Shown: positions 19,301 through 27,972 of the stretch, one piece after another
Layout of the letters: every line of letters begins with the position of its first letter
How positions within the stretch are numbered: position 1 is the first letter of the stretch
DNA from: UBA4416 sp040386075
GTDB lineage: Bacteria > Bacteroidota > Bacteroidia > B-17B0 > Aurantibacillaceae
Reading direction: 5' to 3'
DNA: 64,000 bases
NCBI GenBank assembly: GCA_040386075.1
Contig: JAZKGE010000027.1
Span: 124,001 to 188,000, forward strand
Made by a program: the position numbers and the translations under genes
Notes under the pieces: model-generated
What the model was told of the DNA's origin: nothing
The model's database searches: none
Seen by the model: the letters and a program-made list of their open reading frames with translations, nothing else

Positions 19301-20404
19301 TTGTGATATTGGATCATGAGCTACGATCTCTGCTGAATTTGTTGCAAAGGCTCCATTTGTAAAAGTTGAAACAAATGACATGTTTACTTCGCTGCTTCCT
19401 ACTGGAGTGCTATTCTCGTTGTCTCTAATAAAAATTGTTTGCTGTGTGATTCCCGGTAATGTGGCATTAACTGGGTTTTGCAATTTGATCACAAAATATT
19501 CTGATGCTTCAGGAAGTGCGTCATCATTGATGGTTATTGTGAGTGGCATTGTTCCAGTTGAATTGCCAGGAAATGTAACTGTTTGAGTTGTGTAGGCAAG
19601 GTCTGAACCAACTAAGGCGGTTCCAAATGGAATGATCGATATTTCAACAGATGAAGGATTGGCATTAGCTGCTGCAATGGAAATGTTTGCACTTACAATA
19701 CCCACAGATTCCAGTACATTTTGATTGTCAACCGAAAAGGCTAGATTAGCAGGAGGTAACGTACTCATTCCGGTAATGATTATATCATCAATTTTATAAT
19801 TAGAACCTGTTCCGGTTCTAAAAAAAGACCATCTTAAATAAAGCGTTGGTTGATTTCCTGCTCCTGCCGGCAAGGTTAAACCTGCTCCAGAAATCAATCC
19901 CCACGATCCGGCTGTTGCTTCTGTGTATGGTATAGTGTTGTATGTGGTGCCATCAGTGCTCCATTCAAATACATAAGTCGCATTTGTATTGTAGCTACCA
20001 GAAGATTTTCTCATACCAAAAGAAACGGTAACTGTTGAGTGACCGGTTGTATTTATCAATAATTCTGCCGAAGAGTTTCCTATTTGCGATGTTGCCTGTG
20101 AAGCTCCGGATGTGTTTATGAAAGTTGTTGAATTGCCCTCGCCTAAATAAGCACCGGCAGATACTCCAGGATATCCGGTAGATGGGGTGTTTGTACTGAT
20201 ATTCATATTTATACCTGAGAATGTCCACCCTGCAGGATTAACATTTGCTGTAGTCCCAAAATCAGTTGTATAAATAATTGTTTGTGCATTTACTTTATTC
20301 ATACAAAATAATGTTAGAATAAATGTGTAAGTAAGTCTAAATCCTAGACTCTTGTGGAGTTGCAGCATTAGTCTAATTGGTTTTTTAGTGTAATTGTTTT
20401 TCAT
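16319..20404 (-). CDS. Large T9SS surface protein: choice-of-anchor I domain, Calx-beta, Ig-like repeats
   Basis: 1361 residues. A signal peptide ends near KVNAQ. A lectin/adhesion-like N-terminal domain (residues ~45-210) is followed by a Calx-beta motif (DDALPEASEYFVIKL) and then a ~500-residue beta-propeller region of the choice-of-anchor I type (AHDPISQRLFVANS, TANEGQPN, EPEYITVSEDD, TANEGDAR, GPEPEGVAVA, RGPEGIIYV). Some members of that group are annotated as alkaline phosphatase or phytase-like esterases. About six Ig-like SprB-type repeats of roughly 75-80 residues follow (SYTWSTG... TTYTVSGTD), then a T9SS type A domain (LNIFPNPFNDSFDIKW). It should be exported and surface attached. 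An upstream element shared with the receptor gene at 24904 hints at co-regulation. Confidence 0.85.
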   Translation of the reverse strand: MKNNYTKKPIRLMLQLHKSLGFRLTYTFILTLFCMNKVNAQTIIYTTDFGTTANVNPAGWTFSGINMNISTNTPSTGYPGVSAGAYLGEGNSTTFINTSGASQATSQIGNSSAELLINTTGHSTVTVSFGMRKSSGSYNTNATYVFEWSTDGTTYNTIPYTEATAGSWGLISGAGLTLPAGAGNQPTLYLRWSFFRTGTGSNYKIDDIIITGMSTLPPANLAFSVDNQNVLESVGIVSANISIAAANANPSSVEISIIPFGTALVGSDLAYTTQTVTFPGNSTGTMPLTITINDDALPEASEYFVIKLQNPVNATLPGITQQTIFIRDNENSTPVGSSEVNMSFVSTFTNGAFATNSAEIVAHDPISQRLFVANSIGKKLDIIDFSNPAAMSMINSIDISSYGNINSVAVQNGIVACAIENPTAELNGFVVFFNTNGVFQKQVTVGALPDMITFNHAGTKILTANEGQPNSNYSIDPEGSVSIIDISGGIASLSQSNVTTALFTSFNGQMASLKASGVRIYGPGSTVSQDMEPEYITVSEDDLTAYVVLQENNALGYVDLTTNTITDIKPLGFKDHNAPGMGLDATNTGTNVNIANWPIKGMYLPDAVSHFNVGGIEYLITANEGDARADYGSANNEETSIGAASYTLDPTAFPNASVMKTNADLGKLKCTNRLGDIDNDGDFDEIYTFGARSFSIWNATTGTLVYDSGDDLEQITANDPIYGAMFNCSNTNITKKDRSDDKGPEPEGVAVATIAGNLYAFVSMERVGGLMVFNINNPAAPQFVQYINNRGLTGLTGDRGPEGIIYVTQQNSPTGKALVVLGNEISSSVSVYEIACPSVSATAVATTSTACQGSTLTVSSSTITGATYMWYNGATLIAGATSSTYNATVTGNYSVKLNGVGCTIPSNSVSLSFNPLPTLSVSASSTSICSAETVTLTSTGAQTYSWTSGPTTDTYSVSPIANTTYTVSGTDVNGCSNSTMYAVSVNPNPTVTATAGNTVICSGDIVTLSTGGASTYTWSTGSNSTSYSVSPTSNTTYSVSGTDASGCIGNAMITVSVNAIPTITTAASSTAICSGNTTSLTASGASSYTWTSGPSTAVYSVSPIVSTTYTVTGTDLNNCNNTSIITISVSITPSVTASASNTILCAGETATLTASGASSYTWTQSGSTATNEIVTPSTNTTYTLTGSDNGCTGSSSILITVNQLPVVTANTSNTLMCVGENVTLTAGSTATSYTWSTGATTMSISVSPTTTTVYTVTVSNGQCNASTSITQNVSLCTSLLDITGDDFLNIFPNPFNDSFDIKWGTDFSGKGTTIIVYNTLGEIMFTETTQESSLKINAKDWKNGTYYIKLNNSVSKIIKQN

Positions 20405-20426
20405 TTCTAAAAGATTTATTTTTTTT

Positions 20427-20552
20427 CAAATCTCTCGTTTACTATTTATAGCTGGTTTACCTTAAAATGAATAAACTGTTAAATGAAACAAGATTACTGT
20501 TAGGGTTCTGTTATACTAACATGTATTACATGTAAAGTAGTGTTAACCTAAA
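20427..20552 (-). promoter_or_regulatory. Candidate regulated promoter of the choice-of-anchor I gene
   Basis: TTACCTTAA at 20457-20465 lies 53 bases before the minus-strand start at 20404, in the same orientation and nearly the same position as the identical 9-mer before the TonB receptor gene. With its flank it matches the site upstream of the PhoB-like gene at 15 of 20 positions. CAAATCTC at 20427-20434 reads GAGATTTG on the minus strand, a near -7 element. A second block, GTTAACCTAAA (20542-20552), resembles the TTAAGGTTAA element seen before the receptor and regulator genes and may serve the divergent gene at 20686. Confidence 0.45.
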
Positions 20553-20685
20553 GTTTAAATTCAGATGCAAATTCGTTTTACAATTTTATAACGCTTAGTT
20601 AATTTATAGATCGACATAACTCAACCTTGGAGTTGCACTTTTGAATTCCAATAATTTTTTAGAAACGCTATAATATATTATCTCA

Positions 20686-22245
20686 ATGAAGACCATAATG
20701 CTTTTATTATTTTTTATTTTCATCACTATAAATTATTTTTTTGCTCAAACAATTTTGTCAGCCGGAGATGTAGCTGTTATAGGATTTAGAACCAACAATA
20801 ATACGGATGCCGGCAATGATGCGTTGAAGCTAGTAACGCTTGTGGATCTTGAGTGCAATACGAAATTTATAGTCACGGATAATAATTGGAGAAATAGCGT
20901 TCCTATTGGCTGGGCGTGTGACGATGATGAATTTGGTTTTGAGATTATCTGTAATTCTTCTATTGCGGCCGGTAGTATTTTTTATATAGATGTGAGTGCA
21001 GCGGGCGCAACGGCTAACTGTTCAGGAGGATCAATTACTAAAACTGCTTTAGGGAATCCCTGGGGCACAGATTATGGCTTAAGTAGTGGCGGTGATAATT
21101 TATATATTCTACAGGGAACCAGAGCGGCATCAACCTTCATTTTTGCTATCAAAAATAGTGCATTTGCAAATAATTCCTGTTCAAATAAAGATCAGGCCGG
21201 TGTGCCCACAGGTTTAACATTGGGTACAAGCGCTGTGGCAATGCCTTCAAGCCAGGATCAATGGCATTTCAACTGTATCACCAACACCGGCGCTAAAGCA
21301 GTTATCAGAACCGCCATATGCAACCCTGCTAATTGGGTCAGTACTGCCGGACAAAGCTGGAATAATTCTTCAGGTATTTTTTCTGTAACAGGAGCAGCAG
21401 TCCCATACGGTGTTTTAGCGGTTTCAGGAGCCGGTTGTGGCTGTCTGGCCAATTGTAATTTAGTGTATTCCGGTGGTTCTGCTAATTGTGGCACCGGTGT
21501 TGGAGGAGATTGTTCAGGAGGTTATCAAAATATGACTAAGAATATTACAGTTCCGGGTGGTTGTACTTTCCTGGTAACTGCAACCATGAGGAACAGGGGT
21601 AATGGATGTACCGCATCGGGAGCTGATGGAAATTGCCAAACGTGTGATGTAGTTAAAGTTGATGTTTTTGGCGGTTCAAAAATATTTCAACAGGGCGCCA
21701 GCAATTCTACTTTAACGGATAGTTATACTTTATCCGGGCCAGGTACTATAGTCGTTTCAGGTAAGGCAAACCGTGCTGATGAAATCATAACGTATGGTAT
21801 AAGTGTAAGTCCGTGTAATTGTACATTGGCACTCTTGCCTGTTGAATTGGCGGATTTTTATGCTCGCAAAAAAGATAAGGCTGTTGAAATCACATGGCTT
21901 ACTTTGTCGGAAAAAAGCAATGATTATTTTGTTGTTGAGCGATCAGCTGATACTGAGTATTGGGAAACCATTAATGTTATTGGTGGACGTGGTTTCTCCA
22001 CCACTCCTTACAATTATTCAGTCTTTGATTCATCGCCTTTGAATGGAACTTCATACTATAGGCTCAAACAGGTAGATAGAAATGAGCGTTTCACTTATTC
22101 AAAAATTGTTTCTATTGATACTGAAGTAAAGGAGTACAAACTCATTAAATGCATTAATCTTTTGGGGGAGGAGGTTGATGAGAATGCTTCAGGGCTTGTG
22201 ATCTTTATTTATGATAATGGTGAAGTGAAAAAAGTATATAAATAG
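20686..22245 (+). CDS. Secreted Cys-rich protein with C-terminal sorting-like domain
   Basis: 519 residues. A hydrophobic signal peptide ends near YFFAQ. The N-terminal ~230 residues (TILSAGDVAVIGFRTNNN, FIVTDNNW, then WHFNC) resemble the extracellular lamin-tail/adhesin-like domains common in Bacteroidota secreted proteins. A cysteine-rich middle (GCGCLANC, NCGTGVGGDC) with a DUF-like carbohydrate-binding appearance follows. The C-terminal part (LLPVELADFYARK ... YYRLKQVDRNERF) is the usual linker before a T9SS domain, and the end (NLLGEEVDENASGLVIFIY) is a short type A-like variant. Enzymatic function is not evident. It is divergent from the large surface protein gene, with 281 bases between them. 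Confidence 0.75.
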   Translation: MKTIMLLLFFIFITINYFFAQTILSAGDVAVIGFRTNNNTDAGNDALKLVTLVDLECNTKFIVTDNNWRNSVPIGWACDDDEFGFEIICNSSIAAGSIFYIDVSAAGATANCSGGSITKTALGNPWGTDYGLSSGGDNLYILQGTRAASTFIFAIKNSAFANNSCSNKDQAGVPTGLTLGTSAVAMPSSQDQWHFNCITNTGAKAVIRTAICNPANWVSTAGQSWNNSSGIFSVTGAAVPYGVLAVSGAGCGCLANCNLVYSGGSANCGTGVGGDCSGGYQNMTKNITVPGGCTFLVTATMRNRGNGCTASGADGNCQTCDVVKVDVFGGSKIFQQGASNSTLTDSYTLSGPGTIVVSGKANRADEIITYGISVSPCNCTLALLPVELADFYARKKDKAVEITWLTLSEKSNDYFVVERSADTEYWETINVIGGRGFSTTPYNYSVFDSSPLNGTSYYRLKQVDRNERFTYSKIVSIDTEVKEYKLIKCINLLGEEVDENASGLVIFIYDNGEVKKVYK

Positions 22246-22270
22246 GAATTTATATGACGTTATTTTTTAT

Positions 22271-22963
22271 CTAAAGCAGATCTCTGTTAATTGAATATCC
22301 TATTCCTTTACTTGTTTTAATAATGTCGTTACCAAGGGTACGACGAATATTACGAATATGGATATCAATGGTTCTGCTATTGGCAACTTCCGGAGAGTTC
22401 CAGATAAGTTTGGCAAAATCCTGGCGGGTAAATGTTTTGTGAGTGTTTTGATACATGAGATTTACCATTTCAAATTCCTTGCGAGGCAAACTTATTTTGC
22501 CTGCTTTGGTAATGATCATGTATTGTTCTTTATCTACAAAAAAATTGGGAAGCTCAGAGTCTTCTATTATTTGTTCGAGCCTGGTCAACAAACGTTTTTT
22601 TAATGTAGCAATGCGAGCTTCCAGTAAAATAGGTTTTATAGGTGATATGATAAAATCATCAGCTCCTGAGTTAAATGCTGTTATCTGAATATAATCATCC
22701 TGTTTATTGGAGAACAAAATGATGTATGGTTGTTCAATGTTCTTTAAATTACGGATGTCAGATGTTATGGTAATGCCATCCTTATACTGATAGTCCAGTT
22801 CAATAATTACCAGATTTACATTACCTGTTTCCAATAGCACATATAAGTCATCTTCTGATTTTGCAAAAGTGACCTCGTATTTTTTTTCTTCCAGATATTC
22901 TGTCGTTTTTTTGATCGACGATTCTGTATTAGAGCAAACTACTATGTGAAAGGATTGAGACAT
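22271..22963 (-). CDS. OmpR/PhoB-family transcription factor with a degenerate (pseudo-)receiver
   Basis: 230 residues: receiver-like domain (1-120) and an OmpR-type winged helix (about 135-228; MIITKAGKISLPRKEFEMV, NSRTIDIHIRNIRRTLG, IKTSKGIGYSI). The residues needed for aspartate phosphorylation are absent. The acidic pair is C10-S11, the acceptor Asp is E55 (seven residues before D62-G63, the canonical spacing), and the conserved Lys is S107 (ISPIKP). The Ser/Thr switch position S85 remains. Compared with the normal paralogue at 29604 (D14, D15, D58, K110), all three positions are changed while the DNA-binding part is well kept. It probably acts without phosphorylation. It lies downstream of the T9SS gene at 23013, separated by a terminator. 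Confidence 0.88.
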   Translation of the reverse strand: MSQSFHIVVCSNTESSIKKTTEYLEEKKYEVTFAKSEDDLYVLLETGNVNLVIIELDYQYKDGITITSDIRNLKNIEQPYIILFSNKQDDYIQITAFNSGADDFIISPIKPILLEARIATLKKRLLTRLEQIIEDSELPNFFVDKEQYMIITKAGKISLPRKEFEMVNLMYQNTHKTFTRQDFAKLIWNSPEVANSRTIDIHIRNIRRTLGNDIIKTSKGIGYSINRDLL

Positions 22964-22971
22964 GTATAGAA

Positions 22972-22998
22972 AAAGGCACGAACCAGGTTCGTGCCTTT
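22972..22998 (-). terminator. Terminator between the beta-helix T9SS gene and the pseudo-receiver regulator
   Basis: A 12-bp perfect stem (AAAGGCACGAAC / GTTCGTGCCTTT, loop CAG) with an A-rich flank on the left reads as a terminator for the minus-strand gene ending at 23013. Only eight bases separate it from the regulator start codon at 22963. Confidence 0.82.
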
Positions 22999-23012
22999 AC
23001 TTAGTGTGAGAA

Positions 23013-24740
23013 TTATTTATTGATAATTAATTTTTTTGTTTCTTTTGATCCGTTAATTTCTAAGGATATGTAATAGATCCCTCTAGATAAGTTAGAAGTA
23101 TTTAAATTAATTGTATTGTTACCTTTCTCAAATTCGTTAGACTGAGATAAAGTAGAAACTAAGTTTCCTAATACATCATAAACAGCAATACTTGCTTTAT
23201 TTTTTTCAACGATGTTGAAAGAAACATTTGTGTTTAAAGTAGCAGGATTAGGATATAATACAAATGAATTAACAGTAGTTTTAGTTAATTGATTCACTCC
23301 CGTAAAACCACCAACAAATGCCGGACTTGTAAATGATGCGCCTGTTGAAGCCGTTGAAGCAGCAGTTAAACGATAATCAGGAGTATTGCCTAATGCTGTA
23401 AATGCATTTACAAAAGCAATTTGAGCTATAGTTGTTACCGTATCAATATTACTGGCTGATGCATATGCATGATACATGTTTTGTGTGAATATAGTTGCAG
23501 ACTCTGTTATATAAGTTGATGGAATTTCAGCTGTAATTACTGTATTAGCAATATATAACATTGAATCAGTACCAACAGCTAAACAGTTATCTTGAGTTAC
23601 AGCATTTTGTAAACGTAGTCCTTTTTCATATCCCAGAAACAAAGAGTTAACAACAGAATTAGATGAATTACGACGAATATGTGCAACAGCTTCGTGAGCT
23701 TCGCCGGTTGGTAGTGTGCCAGCACCGTAAACAGTTCCATCGCCTCTGGCGCCGATCATTGTCATGTTTGAAAACACAGGCTTGGTAAGTGGTAATGCAA
23801 GATAAGGAGCTGCACCATTATTGTCTGATTCGAAACCATTACTGGCTCCGCCTGAAATTGCATCCCAAAGGTTAGGGTCTTTTATAGATAAACCAAATTG
23901 AACGCGGCCTCTGAATCCGAAATCTGTATCAAAATCATCGTCTGTAGTTCTGAATGCAATTAAGTGTTTTGCATCTACAGTTCCACCAAACCATTCGAAA
24001 GCATCATCTCCTGAGAAAGAAACTTGAATATGGTCAATTTTTGTACCTGAACCAACGCCGCCTAATGTTAAGCCATTGATTTCAGAATTCGCAATAGTTG
24101 GGTCTAAAGCAACACCAGCAAATTCAATTCTCACATAAGAAAATACCCCAGAGTTATCTGCATCGTTTGTGCCACCATAATTTCTTAATGGATCTGTTGT
24201 ATTAAATCCTTCAACTTTACTTACATTAGGATTTGTTGAAACACCACCTGTATTTATTACTCCGTTTCCTAAAATGATTACTCCACCCCAGTCGCCAGGA
24301 TTACGGCCATTAGCAACTGAATTAATGGAAGTGAAAATAATTGGCTGTGAAGCTGTACCTTGAGCCATGATTTTAGAGCCTCTTGAAATAACCAAAGTAC
24401 CAGGAGTTAAACTTACATCATTTGGTTTACATCTGATTATAGTACCTGGAGCAATTGTTAGAATGGCATTATTTGCAACATGAACAATGCCGCCTAAATA
24501 AACAACTCCGCTAATAGAGGTATTTGACGTAATATTTCCAGAAAGTGTTGTAGTGGGTGCAGCATAATTTTCGTTTTCAGGATCCCAGCTAGCCCAGCCT
24601 GATGTCCAATCTGTAGCAGGTGTATTATCTGTTACCGGGAAAGCTCCTTTATAAGAAGTTACATCCCATGTAAACGCTGATTGAGCGTTTAAAAATGAGC
24701 AGGCTAATAAAGCTGCTGCGGATAAGTAAATTTTTTTCAT
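23013..24740 (-). CDS. Secreted right-handed beta-helix-like protein with T9SS sorting domain
   Basis: 575 residues. A signal peptide ends near FLNAQ. Regularly spaced short strands (NTSISGVVYLGGIVHVANN, APGTIIRCKP, GTLVISRGSKI, GVIILGNGVI, SYVRIEFAG, INGLTLGGVG, DHIQVSFSGDD) suggest a parallel beta-helix of the pectate-lyase type, with an Asp/Asn-rich patch (TTDDDFDTDFGFRG) that could bind metal. The end is a T9SS type A domain (FVLYPNPATLNTNVSF ... GIYYISLEING). I see no clear catalytic triad. It is downstream of the TonB-dependent receptor and shares promoter motifs with it, so a joint role in capturing a substrate at the surface is likely. That substrate, perhaps phosphate or phospho-esters, is inferred. 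Confidence 0.8.
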   Translation of the reverse strand: MKKIYLSAAALLACSFLNAQSAFTWDVTSYKGAFPVTDNTPATDWTSGWASWDPENENYAAPTTTLSGNITSNTSISGVVYLGGIVHVANNAILTIAPGTIIRCKPNDVSLTPGTLVISRGSKIMAQGTASQPIIFTSINSVANGRNPGDWGGVIILGNGVINTGGVSTNPNVSKVEGFNTTDPLRNYGGTNDADNSGVFSYVRIEFAGVALDPTIANSEINGLTLGGVGSGTKIDHIQVSFSGDDAFEWFGGTVDAKHLIAFRTTDDDFDTDFGFRGRVQFGLSIKDPNLWDAISGGASNGFESDNNGAAPYLALPLTKPVFSNMTMIGARGDGTVYGAGTLPTGEAHEAVAHIRRNSSNSVVNSLFLGYEKGLRLQNAVTQDNCLAVGTDSMLYIANTVITAEIPSTYITESATIFTQNMYHAYASASNIDTVTTIAQIAFVNAFTALGNTPDYRLTAASTASTGASFTSPAFVGGFTGVNQLTKTTVNSFVLYPNPATLNTNVSFNIVEKNKASIAVYDVLGNLVSTLSQSNEFEKGNNTINLNTSNLSRGIYYISLEINGSKETKKLIINK

Positions 24741-24770
24741 TGTTATTTTGTTTAAGTGTTTTAATTAGTG

Positions 24771-24849
24771 CAAATTTATTTTAACAGGCTTGTCTTATCA
24801 TTAATCTAAGTTTAACATTAGCTTACTCTTGCATTAAGTTAATGTTAAC
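24771..24849 (-). promoter_or_regulatory. Regulated promoter of the beta-helix T9SS gene
   Basis: On the minus strand TAAATTTG (plus-strand 24771-24778) matches the TAnnTTTG -7 box, about 30 bases before the start codon, and no -33 TTTG is present, as expected for an activator-dependent promoter. Upstream are TTAACATTAGCTTAC (24812-24826) and CATTAAGTTAATG (24832-24844). CATTAAGTTA is identical to part of the element before the PhoB-like gene at 29604. Confidence 0.55.
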
Positions 24850-24882
24850 AAAAAAGACCATGATTCTTCATGGCCTTTTTTT
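24850..24882 (-). terminator. Terminator of the TonB-dependent receptor gene
   Basis: CCATGA / TCATGG with loop TTCT is extended by G-C and six A-T pairs across one A-C mismatch. The A-run at 24850-24855 gives the U-tract on the minus-strand transcript, 22 bases after the receptor stop codon. Confidence 0.75.
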
Positions 24883-24903
24883 GAAAACAGTATAAGTATT
24901 ATC

Positions 24904-27840
24904 CTAAAATTTATATGCAAAAGATAATGAAATGGTTGGAGCCAATTTAGTATTAAACATTACATTATCAGTATTAGTTGAATGTGATAAATTTTTGCTT
25001 TCAGATTCAGAAGCTTTGTCCAGTTTACCATTCTTATTAATGTCTTGATACCACACCTGACGTTGAGCTAATATATCCCTGATATTTAATTTTATTTCAA
25101 ATTTTTGCTTAAAAGTTTTTGATAATTGTAAATCTAACACGTTTCTTGGTGCTTCATAATAATCCGGTTCGTTATCATTGCCAACAAGAACAATTCTTCT
25201 ACCAATAACATTATAGGATATGCTTGCCCCCCAGCCTTTGTCATTATCTATATATTGAATACCGGCATTAATGATATAAGGTGATTGACCCTGTAAAGGG
25301 CGTGTCCCTGAAGTTGTGCCAATGATCTTACTCACATCCACTTTTGATTGAATGAAAGCAAAGTTTGAGAATATAGTTAGATTATCTAAAATTTTCGAAG
25401 AATCTGTATTAAATATGGTGCTTAATTTAAAGCGGTACTCCAGTTCACATCCCAGGTTTTCTACTAAAGGAACATTCACAAAAGTTAGGGATTTGATTTG
25501 CCCTGCAGCATCTACTGCCATCTCGGTGGCATTAGTGATTCTTTTATAAAAACCTGAGACCGAAACTATTTGACCCGCACCGGGGTACCATTCGCCTCTG
25601 ATATCATAGTTATCAATTAAAGCTCGTACTAATGTTGTATTCCCATAAACAACAAAGCTAGTGTTAAAATCTCTGAATGCGAATGGTACTAATTCTCTAA
25701 ATTCAGGTCTGGATACTGTTCTATAATATGCAAGTCTTATATTTATTTTATCAGTTAAGCTATACACAGCATTTATAGATGGTAAGATATCAATAACTGT
25801 TGAGTCTTGTGTAGTTGCGGTATCAGGCTTTAAATAATAAGTAATTTTTTGATTATAGGACTCAACTCTTGCCCCATAAATAAATCGAAGTTTATTATTG
25901 AAAATCCGAGAATCTAATTGTAAGTATCCTGCGTGTAGCATGGCTGACGCACTGTAATTATCTTTTGGAGTAGTAGCTTCTACAAGTAAAAATCCGCCAT
26001 CTTTTGGACCAGTCCATTCGGTATGAACGCCCATGTTTTCAGGTTGAAATATTTTTGTTTCGTCCAATAGTAGTAAATCTGTATTAGCTACCAGTGATGA
26101 ATTTTTTCGGTACATACCGTATCCAAAAAATCTGGCTTCAAATGTTCTATCTCTAAGCACATGATTTCCACCAATTTTTAAATCATGAGTTGTTTTTTTA
26201 ATTTTAAATACTCTGCTGATATCGTATTTAGCGCTTTTTATGTTTTCTTTTGTGGTAGTGAAAAGCATGGTACCTGCATTATCCGCAGATGTAGAGTTAC
26301 CTGTTGCTATTACAGCTGTATATGGAATAGAATCGTTTTCTACATTTTGTAAAATTGAACTTTTTGTATATCTCATCGTCCTTAAATTTGGTAATTCTCT
26401 TTTAATGTCGCTATAGCCAACTACCCATTTGATTTTTAGTTTAGCTTTTTCAATCAAATGATCACCGTTCAATTGTCCTGAATAAATTTGGTTTTGTGTA
26501 AACCATCTTACACTTGATCTTTCCCATTTGTTGAGATTATAATCTACCGCCCCCCTTCTCGCTACAACGCGATCATCTGAATTAATACTATATAAATTTT
26601 TCAACCCTATCTGATGGTTTTCATGTATCTTATATGCTAAATTCCATAATGCACTTGCTAAAATAGTATTTGAGTACGTAGAGTCTTGATATTCATTATT
26701 TTTTACCACTTCGTCGCTAAGACCTGTGTTAGCGCCTTGCTCGGTAAAATCTCTTCTCGTTACAAAGGTGGTACTTGAATTATTATTATAAGTTATCGCA
26801 AAAATACTTCCAGCTTCTCTTTTAAATATTTTACCAACATTAGCTAGTGCATATTGTAAATTCATATTTGGCAAAGCTTGTTTAGTTTTTAAACTCCAGT
26901 CGTAATTTACTAATTTTGCATTTGCAACTTGTTCGTCTTTAATAGCTAAGCTACTGCCCTGTGGAAAATCTCTTGTTGTCGGTATTCCACCAGCAATTGC
27001 TCTTTTTCCATCATCAATACCAATCCAATCCATTTTACCCCCTTCATATGTTTTGAAATCTTTAAATGTGGTTTGAGTATTATAACCTGCGCCAATAGCA
27101 ATGCTTTGATAATTCTTTTCAGGAATACTCTTGGTGTTAATTTGGATAACGCCCCCCGCAAAGTCGCCCGGTAAATCCGGCGTGGCGGTTTTTAATATTA
27201 CAATGTTATCCAATAAATTTGCTGGAAATATATCAAAAGAAAACGCTTTTTTATCGCTTTCAGAACTTGGCAATGGTGCACCATTAATAAAGGCTGCGTT
27301 GTAACGATCGCTCATACCACGAATGATCGCAAATTTATTATCCTGAATAGTTGCGCCGCTAATACGTTTTATAACATCACTTGTCGTTCTGTCTGGCGTT
27401 TTTTTAATACTTTCAGAAGAGATCCCATCGCTTACACTGGCATTATTTTTTTGCATGACTAATACTGTATTTGTATTTTCCTTATTCATTTCGGCTTGTA
27501 CTACTACCTCATTTAAGGTTTGAGAGCTCGACTGATCAAGAGTAATATTAAATTCGGTTACATCATTTGCTTTTACAACAACGTCTACAAATTTTTTATT
27601 GTCATAAGTTATGTAGCTCGCTATAATGGTATATTTTCCGGGTTGTAATCCTGCTAACGAAAAATTCCCGTCAAAATCGCTGGAGGCACCTTTGGTTGTG
27701 CCCTCTATTAATACGGTGGCTCCGGGTAGGGTTTCGCCGGTTTTGGCATCTACTATTTTACCGTTTATTTTGCCGGTTTGAGCATTTGAAAGGATAGCTA
27801 ATAATATTAAGCCAGAAGTAAGTATAAATTGTTTGAACAT
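24904..27840 (-). CDS. TonB-dependent outer-membrane receptor with CarboxypepD_reg-like domain
   Basis: 978 residues. Signal peptide (cleavage near SNAQ), then a carboxypeptidase-regulatory-like beta-sandwich (GKINGKIVDAKTGETLPGAT, FDGNFSLAGLQPGKYTI) at about 22-100. The TonB plug domain follows (SDVIKRISGATIQDNKFAII, RGMSDRYNAAFINGAPLPSS, GGVIQINTKSIPE) at about 125-240. The rest is a 22-strand-type barrel ending in a C-terminal aromatic residue (SLSFAYKF). It imports a bound nutrient across the outer membrane using proton motive force. No SusD-like partner is adjacent; instead the next gene encodes a T9SS beta-helix protein. The promoter carries the elements shared with the PhoB-like gene, so the ligand may be phosphorus-related (inference). 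Confidence 0.92.
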   Translation of the reverse strand: MFKQFILTSGLILLAILSNAQTGKINGKIVDAKTGETLPGATVLIEGTTKGASSDFDGNFSLAGLQPGKYTIIASYITYDNKKFVDVVVKANDVTEFNITLDQSSSQTLNEVVVQAEMNKENTNTVLVMQKNNASVSDGISSESIKKTPDRTTSDVIKRISGATIQDNKFAIIRGMSDRYNAAFINGAPLPSSESDKKAFSFDIFPANLLDNIVILKTATPDLPGDFAGGVIQINTKSIPEKNYQSIAIGAGYNTQTTFKDFKTYEGGKMDWIGIDDGKRAIAGGIPTTRDFPQGSSLAIKDEQVANAKLVNYDWSLKTKQALPNMNLQYALANVGKIFKREAGSIFAITYNNNSSTTFVTRRDFTEQGANTGLSDEVVKNNEYQDSTYSNTILASALWNLAYKIHENHQIGLKNLYSINSDDRVVARRGAVDYNLNKWERSSVRWFTQNQIYSGQLNGDHLIEKAKLKIKWVVGYSDIKRELPNLRTMRYTKSSILQNVENDSIPYTAVIATGNSTSADNAGTMLFTTTKENIKSAKYDISRVFKIKKTTHDLKIGGNHVLRDRTFEARFFGYGMYRKNSSLVANTDLLLLDETKIFQPENMGVHTEWTGPKDGGFLLVEATTPKDNYSASAMLHAGYLQLDSRIFNNKLRFIYGARVESYNQKITYYLKPDTATTQDSTVIDILPSINAVYSLTDKINIRLAYYRTVSRPEFRELVPFAFRDFNTSFVVYGNTTLVRALIDNYDIRGEWYPGAGQIVSVSGFYKRITNATEMAVDAAGQIKSLTFVNVPLVENLGCELEYRFKLSTIFNTDSSKILDNLTIFSNFAFIQSKVDVSKIIGTTSGTRPLQGQSPYIINAGIQYIDNDKGWGASISYNVIGRRIVLVGNDNEPDYYEAPRNVLDLQLSKTFKQKFEIKLNIRDILAQRQVWYQDINKNGKLDKASESESKNLSHSTNTDNVMFNTKLAPTISLSFAYKF

Positions 27841-27869
27841 AGTGCACTATTTTTTACGACGCAAAAAAA

Positions 27870-27917
27870 CAAAGCACACTTAAGGTTAATGTCAATTCTA
27901 CATTACCTTAATATTAA
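27870..27917 (-). promoter_or_regulatory. Inverted-repeat regulator site upstream of the TonB receptor gene
   Basis: CTTAAGGTTAATGT (27879-27892) and ACATTACCTTAA (27900-27911) form a near-perfect inverted repeat with a 7-base centre; the second half continues into TATTAA. CATTACCTTAA (27901-27911) is identical to the first half-site before the PhoB-like gene at 29604. A weak -7-like GTGCTTTG (minus strand, plus-strand 27870-27877) lies between the site and the start codon. Confidence 0.6.
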
Positions 27918-27972
27918 ATCCATAAAAAAATTAAGTAAATAAATTAACGTTCGCTTAACATAAGATGTACTC

